Below, in pieces: positions 52,805-63,010 of a stretch of 64,000 nt of DNA. The stretch is taken from NCBI GenBank assembly GCA_964450955.1, contig CAYVFI010000009.1, positions 62,001 to 126,000 of the forward strand, read 5' to 3'. Under the pieces are notes generated by a model. The model did not search any database and was not told the origin of the DNA. It worked only from the letters and a program-made list of their open reading frames with translations. Every line of letters starts with the position of its first letter. Position 1 is the stretch's first letter. A program made the position numbers and the translations under genes. The stretch is from CAYNWT01 sp964450955. Lineage in GTDB: Bacteria > Planctomycetota > Planctomycetia > Planctomycetales > Planctomycetaceae.

Positions 52805-54094
52805 CTACTCGAATGCCGCATCAGAGATACGGATGTTTTTGAACCGCAGGTCTGTTGTCGGATCATGGCCCTGCAGGCTGATGTGCCCCGCCTCAAGACG
52901 CAAACCCTTCCGCGGGTTCTTGTGCGGTTCGCGATTATCTTTCCAGTCAACAACCTGGTAACCATTGACCCACGAACCAAACTGGTTGCCCTGCGCGATG
53001 AGTGTTGTTGTGGTCCATTCCTTGTCCCGACTGTTGACTCGTCGAGCCGCCTGCCGCCGGAAAATGGCGCCGGTTCCTGCATCGGCCGGTTTGGTCGGGT
53101 CGCCGTTGTTCACGCCGTTTTGAATTTGCATTTCGTACCCGTGCGACGGCGCGTCTGCGGTGCCTTTCATTGCTCGAAAAAAGATCCCGCTATTGAGCGC
53201 GATGTCGTTGGGTTTGACCTGAGCCTGCAAAATAAAGTTGTCGAATTGATCTTTGGTTTCCAAAAACCCCGCGCCGTTGGTCACGGCAAGTTCGCCATCG
53301 ATCACTTCAAACCGACTCTTGCCGCCGGGGACTTTGTTCCACCCCGCCAGCGACGATCCATCAAACAGATCTCGCTGGTTCAGCGGACGCAGGACAATGT
53401 TTCGAAATTCGACGCGGCCCTTGTTCATCTGTAGTCCAATGTGCCCAAGCAGTCTGGGAGACTCGCCGTTGTCTTCGATGCTAAGAACTTCGGCGTCATC
53501 CAGTCGTACAATGATGCCGGCTCCATCGCAGATGACATGCCACGAGTGCCAGTCGCCGTCAGTCTTCGGCACATTTTCCGCCTTCACGCGCCCCACGAAA
53601 CTACCCGTCCCAAACGAATCGTGCGTGTCGCACATATTGAGTTCGTAGCAATCCCTTGCCGGATTGGCTGGCTTGAACGTACTCCGCAGGAACACGCCGC
53701 TGTTGCCACCATCTTCCAACTTGAAGTCACACCGCAACTCGTAGTCGGCAAACTGAAAGTTGGTTTGGAGCAGACTTTTCTTCCTGGCGTCGCAAACGAT
53801 AAGCCCTTCTTCCACTCGCCAACCGGCGTCTTCGGCGTTCGGCGTCCAGCCAAACAGAGACTCACCGTCAAACAGGCTAATCCACCCATCAGCAACCTCC
53901 GCAGCGCTTAACGGCAGGACAGCCAGCTCTTTTATGTTACTGACGACAGGCTTTCGCTTGGTCGTCGTGTCGCCCGATTGGCTCGCATCGCCGGTAGAGG
54001 GAACAGCGTTGTTGCCATTTGACGTTTCGGTCTTGCTGCAGCCCACAAGCAACAACATGGCGGCGGAAGAAATGAACAGCGTTTTCCGTGACAC
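52805..54094 (-). CDS. Lipoprotein with two DUF1080 (3-keto-disaccharide hydrolase-like) domains
   Basis: 429 residues from the GTG at 54094, chosen because GAGGGA lies six bases upstream and it gives a clean lipoprotein signal (LLLVGCSK, Cys19). Two DUF1080 jelly-roll domains follow, each starting with the hallmark LFDGESLFGW / LFDGSSLAGW and containing NSGVFLRS / NSGIFFRA. DUF1080 proteins act on sugars, including 3-keto-disaccharides, and are very common in planctomycetes. A longer reading to 54217 lacks a signal and is not used. Confidence 0.9.
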   Translation of the reverse strand: MSRKTLFISSAAMLLLVGCSKTETSNGNNAVPSTGDASQSGDTTTKRKPVVSNIKELAVLPLSAAEVADGWISLFDGESLFGWTPNAEDAGWRVEEGLIVCDARKKSLLQTNFQFADYELRCDFKLEDGGNSGVFLRSTFKPANPARDCYELNMCDTHDSFGTGSFVGRVKAENVPKTDGDWHSWHVICDGAGIIVRLDDAEVLSIEDNGESPRLLGHIGLQMNKGRVEFRNIVLRPLNQRDLFDGSSLAGWNKVPGGKSRFEVIDGELAVTNGAGFLETKDQFDNFILQAQVKPNDIALNSGIFFRAMKGTADAPSHGYEMQIQNGVNNGDPTKPADAGTGAIFRRQAARRVNSRDKEWTTTTLIAQGNQFGSWVNGYQVVDWKDNREPHKNPRKGLRLEAGHISLQGHDPTTDLRFKNIRISDAAFE

Positions 54095-54276
54095 AGAGAG
54101 TCCCTCATTAGCGGTGTAGGACCCTGATCGTATGACGGACCCGTGTGAATCTCCATCCGGGGGCTCGATGTTCTTAACGCGGCCACTCTCGCTCCAGGAG
54201 AGTCGGGCTATGGTCACGAATCAGTTTGTGCTGTCGTCCGTCCGTGTGTTCTGTCTGTTGATTACCTGTGCCGGCC

Positions 54277-54340
54277 GCCCCCTCCCGCGGCTGAGACCGC
54301 GACCTCTCCCGCAACCTCTCCCGCAAGCAGGAGAGGTGAC
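54277..54340 (+). repeat. Two-hairpin intergenic repeat, copy B
   Basis: Hairpin 1 CGCGG-CTGAGA-CCGCG at 54286-54301; hairpin 2 with a duplicated left arm ACCTCTCCCGCA and right arm GGAGAGGT ending at 54337. Between the DUF1080 and prfB genes. Confidence 0.82.
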
Positions 54341-54374
54341 ATGTTCGGGGCGACGTCGTGAAGGCGTTGAAAGG

Positions 54375-55479
54375 TTAATCCTCTCGCAGTGTCCACTTGA
54401 GATAGTCTTCAAGGAACGGATCAATTCCGCCATCCAAAATTGGTTGCGGGTTGCCGACTTTGAATCCCGTCCGCGTGTCTTTTACAAACTGGTCCGGATG
54501 CAATACGTAGTTCCGGATTGTCTCACCACCGAACCCGATCTTCGATTTCGAACCGCGCTTGGCTGCGAGTTCAGCGTCGCGGGTTTCTTTTTCCACCTGG
54601 TACAACCGAGCAATCAACATCTTCCTCGCCTGAGCGCGGTTCTTGTGCTGGCTTCGCTGGCTTTGGCATTGGACAACTTCGTTGGACGGTAAGTGAGTCA
54701 GACGAATTGCCGAGTCAGTTTTGTTGACGTGTTGGCCGCCCGCTCCGCTGGCTCGGTAAGTGTCTTCGCGGACGTCTTTGTCCCAGTTGATATCGACTTC
54801 AAATTCTTCGCCGACTTCGGGGGTGATATCCACGGCGGCGAAGGACGTGTGTCGGCGTCCGGCGGAATCAAACGGGCTGATGCGGATAAGACGATGGTTG
54901 CCCGTCTCGCCTCGAAGATACCCGTATGCGTAGTCACCTTTGATGACGATCGTCGCGTTGCGAATACCGGCTTCTTCAGCGTCCGAACGTTCCATGAGTT
55001 CGACAGTAAACCCGCGCTGTTCGGCCCATTTCAGGTACATGTTCATGAGCATCTCTGCCCAGTCCGATGAATCGGTTCCGCCTTCACCTGCCTGGACCTG
55101 GACGAACGCGTTGCACGCATCTTCCGGACTGGACATCGTGGCCTGAAGTTCGACTGCCGCATATTTTTCTTCGACCAGCGGAATCGTTAAAGCGATTTCC
55201 TTTTCGCTGGCTGCATCTTCGGCAGCGAATTCCATCAAAACCGCCAGGTCATCCGCGCTGGTTGAGAGTTCTTCCAGCGGCGTGATGTTGGATTTGAGTC
55301 GCTTCAGCTCACTGACAATCCCCTGCGCTTTTTCACCGTCGTCCCAGAACCCCGACTGCGCCATCTGGTCGTTGATTTCTTCCTGACGTTTTAGCTTGCC
55401 CGGCAGGTCAAAGGGAGTCTCGCAGGTGCACGATCCGATCGATCAGCACCTGGCATTGTTCTTTGAGTTCTGCGTCCAT
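54375..55479 (-). CDS. prfB: Peptide chain release factor 2, with programmed +1 frameshift
   Basis: Translation starts at ATG 55479, reads 23 codons to CTT (55413-55411) and meets TGA (55410-55408). A +1 shift on CTT TGA C continues as DLPGKLKRQEE and gives about 367 residues, the normal RF2 size. RF2 marks are the codon-reading loop SPF (ISPFDSAGRRH) and the GGQ motif (SGAGGQHVNKT). RF2 ends translation at TGA and TAA, and the in-frame TGA makes its own synthesis autoregulated. The Shine-Dalgarno-like stimulator seen in E. coli upstream of the slip is weak here (only CGAGA). Confidence 0.96.
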
Positions 55480-55568
55480 TTGGGCTTTGGTTTCTTGTCG
55501 CTAAATCGCCTGGAACCGTTGGTCCCGTGACAGCCTGGGCAGTTGTGTCTGATTCCTGTCAGCAACAA

Positions 55569-56876
55569 CTAGCTTACTTTCAGGCCAATCGCAGAGTAAC
55601 TGAAGCCAGCCTTCTTCATCTTGTCAGGACTGTACAGGTTTCGGCCGTCGAAGATAGCTGGTGTCTTCATCTTTACCTTGAGATAGTCGAAGTCCGGATT
55701 TCGGAACTCGTTCCACTCCGTAACGATCGCCAAAGCATCCGCTTCCTGACACGCGTCGTAGTGGTGATCGAAGTAACTGATCTTATCACCGTACTGTGCT
55801 TCGACATTTTCTTTCGCGACTGGATCGTGCACGTTGACAGTGCAGCCGGCTTCCAACAGTTGATCAATGAGAACCAACGCCGGCGCTTCGCGAATGTCGT
55901 CGGTCCGCGGCTTGAATGACAAGCCCCAGATCGCAATGGTTCGCCCCTTCAGATCGCCATTGAAGTGGTTTTGAATCTTTCCGAACAGGACGTTTTTCTG
56001 CAGGTTATTGACTTCGTCAACCGTCCGCAGAATCCGTGTTTCCATTCCCTTCTCAGCCGCGACCGATGCCAGCGCGCGAACGTCTTTTGGGAAACAGCTT
56101 CCGCCGTAACCAACGCCCGGAAACAGGAATGAGAAGCCGATGCGTCTGTCGTGGCCAATCCCCTTACGAACTTCGTTGATGTCCGCGTCCACAAGGTCGC
56201 ACAGGTTGGCCATCTCGTTAATGAAACTAATCTTCGTGGCCAGCATGCAGTTGGCGACATACTTCGTCATCTCAGCACTCTCGATGCCCACGGTAATGTA
56301 GGGGCGTTCGGTGCGGAGAAACGGTTTGTAGAGTTCTTCGATTGTCTCGGAGACGTGCTGTTCATCGACGCCAACAACAACACGGTCAGGCTTCGTGAAG
56401 TCTTCAATCGCAGCACCTTCTTTGAGAAACTCCGGATTGGAAGCGAAGTGAACCGTGGTGTCTGTCCTGGCGGTCACCCACCCGGACACTTTGCGGTTCG
56501 TACCGACCGGCACCGTGCTTTTCACGATGATAATCGCACCTTCTTCAAGGTGAGGTGCCATCGATTCACAGCCGCTCTGGACATAGGACAGATTCGCCGA
56601 ACCGTCGTCGGTTTGTGGTGTGCCAACGCAGATAAAGATGCACTTTGCACCTTTGATGCCTTCTGCGTAGTCGGTGGTGAACTTTAACCGACCGGCTTTG
56701 GAGTTACGTAAAACCAGTTCAGTGAGACCGGGTTCGTAAATCGGAATCTTGCCGTTGTTAAGATCATCGACCTTCTTTTGATCGACATCGATGCAAGTGA
56801 CGTCGTTGCCACTCTCAGCAAAACAGGTTCCGGTAACCAGGCCAACATAGCCGGTTCCGATCATTGTAACTCGCAT
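55569..56876 (-). CDS. ugd: UDP-glucose 6-dehydrogenase
   Basis: 435 residues. The NAD loop GTGYVGLVTGTCFAE opens the protein; IYEPGL, STVPVGT, NPEFLKEG and the catalytic Cys in GVGYGGSCFPKD (about 260) follow, then the C-terminal WGLSFKPRTDD...PALVLIDQLLEAG domain. It oxidises UDP-glucose to UDP-glucuronate in the cytoplasm for polysaccharide synthesis. It is followed by prfB and preceded by gyrA on the same strand, with a 41-bp gap after gyrA. Confidence 0.95.
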   Translation of the reverse strand: MRVTMIGTGYVGLVTGTCFAESGNDVTCIDVDQKKVDDLNNGKIPIYEPGLTELVLRNSKAGRLKFTTDYAEGIKGAKCIFICVGTPQTDDGSANLSYVQSGCESMAPHLEEGAIIIVKSTVPVGTNRKVSGWVTARTDTTVHFASNPEFLKEGAAIEDFTKPDRVVVGVDEQHVSETIEELYKPFLRTERPYITVGIESAEMTKYVANCMLATKISFINEMANLCDLVDADINEVRKGIGHDRRIGFSFLFPGVGYGGSCFPKDVRALASVAAEKGMETRILRTVDEVNNLQKNVLFGKIQNHFNGDLKGRTIAIWGLSFKPRTDDIREAPALVLIDQLLEAGCTVNVHDPVAKENVEAQYGDKISYFDHHYDACQEADALAIVTEWNEFRNPDFDYLKVKMKTPAIFDGRNLYSPDKMKKAGFSYSAIGLKVS

Positions 56877-56917
56877 CGTTTTCTCCCATCCGCAAGCTAG
56901 CCCTGACTTGGGGAAGG

Positions 56918-59698
56918 CTACTTGGTGTCTTCAGGTTTCTCGTCTTCGTCGGTTGCTTCGGCGTCTGGCTTCTCAGGAGCCGCGTCGGCTGCCGGGCCGG
57001 CATCCGCGTTTGCTGCATCACCTTCTGCCGTCGCTGATGCCGCCAATTCTGCGTTCTTCGCCGCTTCGGCAGCCGCTTCTTCAAGGATTCCGCTGGAAAT
57101 CAAGGCACAGGAAACAAGCGAGTCATCGTCGTCCAATCGAATCACTCGCACGCCCTGCGTGTTCCTTCCAATCACGTTAATGTCGGCAACTCGGATTCGC
57201 TGAATCTTGCCACCCGACGTGATCATCAGGACCTCATCGTCTTCACTAACCGATAGAACGTCTACAACCTTGCCGTTGCGATCGGTCGTTTTGATGTCGC
57301 GAAGTCCCTTGCCGCCGCGACCCTGACGACGGTAACGCATGCCGCTGCTGACCTCGTCCGCTTCATCATCAGACAGGTCCATCGAACCGAATGGAGTTCG
57401 CTTGCCGTAGCCATTTTCGCAGACCGTTAGCAGGAACCGTTCCGGATCCGCGACCACCATGCCGACAACTTCGTCTTCTTTACCCAGGGAAACACCCTTC
57501 ACACCGCGGGTCGCTCGACCCATGGCTCGAGCGTCTTCATGTGAGAACCGAATCGACATTCCGGTTCCGGTTGAAAGAACCACATCGTCTTCGTCCTGAA
57601 CAATGCGGACATCCACCAACGCATCATCATCGTCCAGGCGAATCGCAATGATGCCGCCCTTCATTGGCCGACCGTACTTTGACAAAGCGGTCTTCTTAAC
57701 GACTCCCTTACGAGTGGCGATCATAAGGAACTTGTCGTCCGGGAATTCACGCACATTGAAGCAGTTGGCGATACTTTCGCCTTCGTCAAACTGCAACAGA
57801 TTGACCAGCGCCCGGCCCTTGGCGGTTCTCGCCTGCAGCGGCAAATCGTAAACCTTTAACCAGTGGACTCGACCCCGATCGGTAAAGAACAGTAGGTAGT
57901 CGTGCGTGCTGGAAACAAACAAGTGCTCAATCGCATCTTCCTCGCCCGACGTTGCCCCTTTGATTCCCTTACCGCCGCGATTTTGAGCTTCATACACACT
58001 TAGCTGCGTGCGCTTGATGTAGCCGCGCTGTGACAGCGTGACGACCATCGGCTCTTCAGTAATCAGTTCGTCTTTGTTGTAGTCGCCCAGTTCTTCATCC
58101 GACAGCAGCGTGCGGCGCGGATTGCTGTACTTATTACGCAGCTCTTCCATGTCCTCGCGGATAACCGCCAGGATGTTCGCTCGATCAGACAGTAGCTTCA
58201 GATACCCAAGGATGTTTTCGAGTAGCTGAGCGTGTTCGGTGCTTAGCTTTTCGCGTTCCAGGTTTGCCAAAGAACCAAGCTGCATCGAAACGATGGCCTC
58301 AGCCTGATTGTTAGACAGGTTGTAGCTTTGCGCCGTCCCCTGTTCTGCCTGGAACTCTTTGAACCCATCCGCTCCGAGAGCCCGCTCGACCATTTCGGCA
58401 GGCACATCGATCTTCTGAAGATTCTCCTTCGCCAACGCGCGGCTTTTTGAGTCGCGGATGGTTTGGATAACTTCGTCGATGTTTAACTGAGCAATCAGCA
58501 GACCTTCGACGGTGTGCTTTCGCTTGCGGTCCTGAGCCAAAAGGAACTCGGTCCGGCGGCGAATCACTTCTACTCGGTGCCGCAGGAACTCTTCCAGCAT
58601 CTCGCGAATGGAAAGCACTCGCGGACGACCACCGACCAGCGCCAGTAAAATCATGCTGATCGTCGTCTGCAGCGGCGAGAATTTATACAGCTGGTTCAGC
58701 ACCACTTCTTTGTCAGCATCACGCTTCAGCGTGATGTGCAGACGAACCTGCCACTGCGGAATCTTGCGGTCCGTCAGGTCTGTAATCCGAGAGATACCCT
58801 CGATGCGATTATCTTTGACCAGGAGTTCCAGTTTCTCGCGAATGCGGTCGCGAGTTTCCATGTACGGAATCTCGGTCACAACAATGACGTCACTCTTCTT
58901 ATCAACTTCGAAGTGCGTCTTCGCTCGCAGAGTGATTGTCGAACGCCCGGTCTGATACGCGCGGCGAACGCCCGAGCGGCCCATGATGATGCCGCCCGTG
59001 GGAAAGTCCGGAGCCGGCATGACGTCGATAATGTCATCCAGAGTACTCTCTGGATTGTCAATCAGCTGAATCACCGCGCTGCAGGTTTCGGCAGCGTTGT
59101 GCGGCGGAATGCTGGTCGCCATTCCGACAGCGATACCGTTGGAACCGTTGATCAGCAGGTTCGGCAATCGCGACGGCAGAACCGTTGGTTCGGTTCCTTC
59201 TGTGTCGTATGTCGCGACGTAATCGACCGTGTTCCGATCAAGATCGCGCAACAGTTCTGAAGCGGCGCCGGAAAGCCGAGCCTCTGTGTAACGCATCGCA
59301 GCCGGAGGTAGGCCGGCCAGGGAACCGAAGTTGCCCTGCTTGTCGACCAGTACTTCTCGCATGACCCATTCCTGAGCCATACGAACCAGCGTTGGATAAA
59401 TCGCACCTTCACCGTGCGGGTGGTAGTTACCACTGGTGTCGCCAGCGATCTTCGCGCACTTTTTCCGTCCGGACGCGGGGCCCAGGCTGAGGTCGTTCAT
59501 CGCGACAAGAATGCGGCGCTGCGATGGTTTCAAACCATCACGAACATCCGGCAGCGCGCGGCTGATGATGACGCTCATGGCGTAGGTGAGGTAACTGGTT
59601 CGCATCTCGTCCTCGATATCGAGCTTACGGATGCGCGAATCCCCCGGCACTGTTTCCGGTGGTTTTTCGTCTTCGTTATCTGGGGTGTCGGTCGACAA
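56918..59698 (-). CDS. gyrA: DNA gyrase subunit A
   Basis: 926 residues. The active-site Tyr137 lies in AAMRYTEARL (E. coli Tyr122). The breakage-reunion domain runs to about 500; the C-terminal six-blade beta-pinwheel carries a GyrA-box-like QGRGGKG near 780, which argues for gyrase rather than topoisomerase IV. The tail (about 865-926) is an Ala/Asp/Glu/Lys-rich low-complexity extension. In the quinolone region, the positions of E. coli Ser83 and Asp87 are Gly98 and Pro102. Introduces negative supercoils with GyrB, which is not in the window. Confidence 0.96.
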   Translation of the reverse strand: MSTDTPDNEDEKPPETVPGDSRIRKLDIEDEMRTSYLTYAMSVIISRALPDVRDGLKPSQRRILVAMNDLSLGPASGRKKCAKIAGDTSGNYHPHGEGAIYPTLVRMAQEWVMREVLVDKQGNFGSLAGLPPAAMRYTEARLSGAASELLRDLDRNTVDYVATYDTEGTEPTVLPSRLPNLLINGSNGIAVGMATSIPPHNAAETCSAVIQLIDNPESTLDDIIDVMPAPDFPTGGIIMGRSGVRRAYQTGRSTITLRAKTHFEVDKKSDVIVVTEIPYMETRDRIREKLELLVKDNRIEGISRITDLTDRKIPQWQVRLHITLKRDADKEVVLNQLYKFSPLQTTISMILLALVGGRPRVLSIREMLEEFLRHRVEVIRRRTEFLLAQDRKRKHTVEGLLIAQLNIDEVIQTIRDSKSRALAKENLQKIDVPAEMVERALGADGFKEFQAEQGTAQSYNLSNNQAEAIVSMQLGSLANLEREKLSTEHAQLLENILGYLKLLSDRANILAVIREDMEELRNKYSNPRRTLLSDEELGDYNKDELITEEPMVVTLSQRGYIKRTQLSVYEAQNRGGKGIKGATSGEEDAIEHLFVSSTHDYLLFFTDRGRVHWLKVYDLPLQARTAKGRALVNLLQFDEGESIANCFNVREFPDDKFLMIATRKGVVKKTALSKYGRPMKGGIIAIRLDDDDALVDVRIVQDEDDVVLSTGTGMSIRFSHEDARAMGRATRGVKGVSLGKEDEVVGMVVADPERFLLTVCENGYGKRTPFGSMDLSDDEADEVSSGMRYRRQGRGGKGLRDIKTTDRNGKVVDVLSVSEDDEVLMITSGGKIQRIRVADINVIGRNTQGVRVIRLDDDDSLVSCALISSGILEEAAAEAAKNAELAASATAEGDAANADAGPAADAAPEKPDAEATDEDEKPEDTK

Positions 59699-60237
59699 CC
59701 TGGCAACTCCCGTGCTGCAGTTAAACGGGCGTCGCTGGCGACTGCGACTCTGGAACCGTAGCCCCGACGGGCAGATTCGAGAGACGTCTCAATGGCAGAA
59801 AGTAATCCTGCCAGCCGTCGGCAGCAGACTCCGTTTTTCGGTTCAAACTTGAGCCAAAATCCGTGGCTCAAAACGAGCTTCGATTTTAGTTGATTTGCAG
59901 GGCATTCACAACGCGACAGGCCCTGTTCGAGGCAGTAAAACACGGTGTTTTCGCAGCGTTTCAGAACGGTTTGAACGAACCCAAAATTATGCCCGGATTC
60001 TGCCCTGCACTTTCGGTCACGCGGTCGTGCTGCGACGACTCCACTTGATCCTGCGGGGAGCGACCAAACGGGGCCGGGGCCGGGATCGGGTTGCACCAGG
60101 CGGGCTGACCCGTCAGATCCGCTTACGCCCGCGGGCGTCCGGCTGGCTGGACTGTTCACGTAATTGAACGGCGAGCGGCGTGCGTTGACTGGCCGACTCG
60201 GGGACCGACTGCAACAGCAGCACCGCTCGCCTGATTG
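59699..60237. promoter_or_regulatory. 539-bp region upstream of gyrA
   Basis: No supportable gene. It should hold the gyrA promoter. A perfect inverted repeat TTGAGCCA-AAATCCG-TGGCTCAA lies at 59849-59871, about 150 bp upstream of the gyrA start, and may be a regulator site or a leader hairpin. G/C-rich sequence near 60050-60170 shows nothing recognisable. Confidence 0.4.
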
Positions 60238-60441
60238 CTAAGTAGTGAGTCGTTTTCCCAAACGCCGGAGTTTCTCACGATGCTTAGGAGTGACATAGTC
60301 TTCCACGAAACCGCAGTCCACACACGCAACAGTCTGCAGGCTAACCATCTTGAGAAAGCCAAAGAACAGCGACGCGTGCGGCCGATCGGCGATTCTCAAC
60401 TCGGTGGATTCGCACTTGCTACAAACACGTTCGAAGTTCAT
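60238..60441 (-). CDS. Small zinc-ribbon protein
   Basis: 67 residues with CSKC (about 7-10) and CVDC (about 40-43) pairs, a basic C-terminus (KHREKLRRLGKRL) and a purine-rich GAGAAAGAGAG stretch before the ATG. It resembles the short ribbon proteins that carry one metal site; no specific family recognised. It is divergent from the membrane kinase gene. Confidence 0.6.
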   Translation of the reverse strand: MNFERVCSKCESTELRIADRPHASLFFGFLKMVSLQTVACVDCGFVEDYVTPKHREKLRRLGKRLTT

Positions 60442-60593
60442 TTGTTTCTCTCTTTCTCAATGGCACCATCGCCACACAGCTGAAAACGAGAACCACGCTG
60501 CGAGGATCACGGAATCCGAACAGAATCGAGCCAGTTGCATCCGGATTCCCAATCATCGACAGTGGTAAGCAGTTCCCAGTAACCGGATACCCC

Positions 60594-62885
60594 GTGACTG
60601 AATCGCTCGAAGACACACTTGTCCAATCGGACCTCCAACGCGACCAATCGCGAGAACTCAGCCTGCGCGCGGATCGGCCGCCGCTTTCGATCAAGGGTTA
60701 CACCTTCGTCAGACGTCTGGGAACCGGCGCCTACGGTTCGGTGTGGTTGGTTCGAGAAGACAATACGGGCAAGAACGTCGCAATTAAGTTCTACACACAC
60801 CGCCGAGGTTTAGACTGGTCGCTGTTGAACCGAGAAGTGGAAAAGCTGGCGGTTCTTTACACATCGCGAAATATTGTTGGGTTGCTGGACGTTGGCTGGA
60901 ACAGCGATCCGCCGTACTACGTCATGGAGTACCTGGAAAACGGTTCGCTGGCTGGTCGACTGGAATCAGGACCACTGCCGGTGGACGAAGCGGTTCAGGT
61001 TGCGACCGGAATTGCGAAGGGGCTGGTTCACGCACACGGTTCGGGAATCCTGCACTGCGATCTGAAACCCGCAAACGTTTTGTTCGACGTGGAAATGGAA
61101 CCACGACTCTGTGACTTTGGACAGTCGCGACTTTCCAGCGAACAAAACCCCGCGCTCGGAACGCTGTTCTACATGGCTCCTGAACAGGCCGACTTACGGG
61201 CCATCCCCGACGCGCGGTGGGATGTGTATGCGCTGGGGGCTCTGCTCTATCACATGCTGACCGGAAGTCCGCCGTTTAGAACGCCGGAGGCCGAAGAACG
61301 CATTCGGTTGGCTCCGACGCTTAACGAGCGCCTGTTGGCGTACCGCAATCTCATCGAAACCAGCCCCACCCCCGAAGGTCATCGCATTGCCGGCGGGAAG
61401 AATGTTGACAGCGAGCTAGTCCAGATTATCGACCGATGTCTATCCCCGGACCCGAGTGATCGATACCCAAACGCACAGGCGGTGCTCGGACAGCTCAAAT
61501 CCCGCGAACGACACCGTCAACGCGCTCCGCTTCTCAAGCTCGGCATCCTTGGACCACTATTGCTGTTGGCAGCCATGGTTCCGCTGTTCATTTACGTCAT
61601 GGGCCGCAACGGTCAGACACTCGAACGAAAACTCACCGAACGCGCATTGGAAAGCGGTGCGCTGACGGCCAGAGTGAAAGCCCAGAGCCTCACGGACGAA
61701 CTAAGCCGCCGGATTGGTGAGTTCGAAGATATTCTGGCGAATCCGGAACTCATTGAACTTCTTGAGGCGTGGTTGCCGCGTACCGAATCGCTAAGCCGCG
61801 AGGAATTGCAAACACTTGTCAAGCTGCCGTCAGATCAAAGTCCCTCGTGGATCGCCGCTCTGGACAAAGCGTATCAACGCATCGACAAGCGAGCCGAAGG
61901 GCGCACCGGCGGCAGAGACACAAGTTGGTTCATGACGACTACCGCCGGTCGACAGATCTGGCGGCGTGGAGCCGGAAGCAGAGCCCCGAAGTCGCTGGGC
62001 CAGCACTATTGGGATCGCGACTACTTCCACGGAGAGGGAAAGAATAAGCAACACCTGATCGATCGAGACCAACCGCCCCCGGATGACGTTGTGATTTTTG
62101 GCGAACCGAAGCCGCAGGACAAAAAGCCGGGTTCGGGTCAGCAACGCACCCCGCAGTCTCACATATCGACACCGTTTCGCAGTTCCGTTACGAATCGCTA
62201 CATGATTGCAATCACGGTAAAAATTCGCGGAAAAGAAAAGCGAGACGGTACACGCCCGGTTCTCGGTTTGCTGGGCCGCACTCTGCATCTGGACGAATTT
62301 CGCGGTCGGTTTATTGAACGAATTCAAAATCGTGACACGCGCCAGGATCAGATCGATCGAGAGATCGCTTTGGTCGATACGCGTACCTGGCAACTGCTGG
62401 ACCACAGTTGGATCGCCGATATCGCGCACGCCGCAGATAACCGCGACACCGACTCCGAAGACTTCACCGACGCGTTTCGGAAGGAAGCCCGAACGCTGCT
62501 GGCGGATGACGATGCGTTCTATCAACAACTCCAACTCTCCGACGACCTGCAGCGGCAATTCCAGGCCGTTAAGCGAGACGTCGATGGCCACACAGAACTT
62601 CGCCTGACCGACTATCGCGATCCGGTTGGCCAATTCGATTTGCCATCGACTAAACGGTACAAAGGCGACTGGTTTGCGGCTCTTTACCAGGTCGATGTCG
62701 GTCAAGCCCCATGGGTCGTAATCATCCAGGAACGCGCGGATAATACGAAGGCGTCGGTGGAAGGCATGTACTCGTCCGCGATCCGCTACGGTCTTCTGGC
62801 GATCCTCACCAGCATCGTCGGAATGATTGCGGTTTGGTGGTTCGTCATGCGAACGATGAAAAACCTGCCGACTCGTCAAAGCTAA
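60594..62885 (+). CDS. Transmembrane Ser/Thr protein kinase with extracytoplasmic Cache-like sensor
   Basis: 763 residues, GTG start. Cytoplasmic kinase (about 35-300): glycine loop GTGAYGSVW, K65, catalytic loop HCDLKPAN with D156 (Cys in place of the usual Arg of HRD), DFG as CDFGQS (D174) and APEQ. Membrane helices at about 313-337 and 732-752 enclose a 390-residue outer domain that resembles a double Cache sensor (YWDRDYFHGEG, STPFRSSVTNRYMIAITV, LGLLGRTLHLDEF). The arrangement allows an outside ligand to control the kinase. The RD-lacking catalytic loop suggests activation without activation-loop phosphorylation (inference). Confidence 0.9.
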   Translation: MTESLEDTLVQSDLQRDQSRELSLRADRPPLSIKGYTFVRRLGTGAYGSVWLVREDNTGKNVAIKFYTHRRGLDWSLLNREVEKLAVLYTSRNIVGLLDVGWNSDPPYYVMEYLENGSLAGRLESGPLPVDEAVQVATGIAKGLVHAHGSGILHCDLKPANVLFDVEMEPRLCDFGQSRLSSEQNPALGTLFYMAPEQADLRAIPDARWDVYALGALLYHMLTGSPPFRTPEAEERIRLAPTLNERLLAYRNLIETSPTPEGHRIAGGKNVDSELVQIIDRCLSPDPSDRYPNAQAVLGQLKSRERHRQRAPLLKLGILGPLLLLAAMVPLFIYVMGRNGQTLERKLTERALESGALTARVKAQSLTDELSRRIGEFEDILANPELIELLEAWLPRTESLSREELQTLVKLPSDQSPSWIAALDKAYQRIDKRAEGRTGGRDTSWFMTTTAGRQIWRRGAGSRAPKSLGQHYWDRDYFHGEGKNKQHLIDRDQPPPDDVVIFGEPKPQDKKPGSGQQRTPQSHISTPFRSSVTNRYMIAITVKIRGKEKRDGTRPVLGLLGRTLHLDEFRGRFIERIQNRDTRQDQIDREIALVDTRTWQLLDHSWIADIAHAADNRDTDSEDFTDAFRKEARTLLADDDAFYQQLQLSDDLQRQFQAVKRDVDGHTELRLTDYRDPVGQFDLPSTKRYKGDWFAALYQVDVGQAPWVVIIQERADNTKASVEGMYSSAIRYGLLAILTSIVGMIAVWWFVMRTMKNLPTRQS

Positions 62886-63010
62886 ATAGTGCGGCGTGAA
62901 AGCGCTGGCTGTCGGCTTGTCAGCCAATCGGTCGGGGTGAACGCGAAGTCTCAATGGTTGGTTTGCACGGTCGCGTGGTCCACCCCAGTGCACAGCTGAG
63001 TCCAAAACAA

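Noticed and set aside
56918..59698. Reading the gyrase gene as topoisomerase IV subunit A (parC)
   Set aside because: The C-terminal pinwheel with a GyrA-box-like motif and full length favour gyrA.
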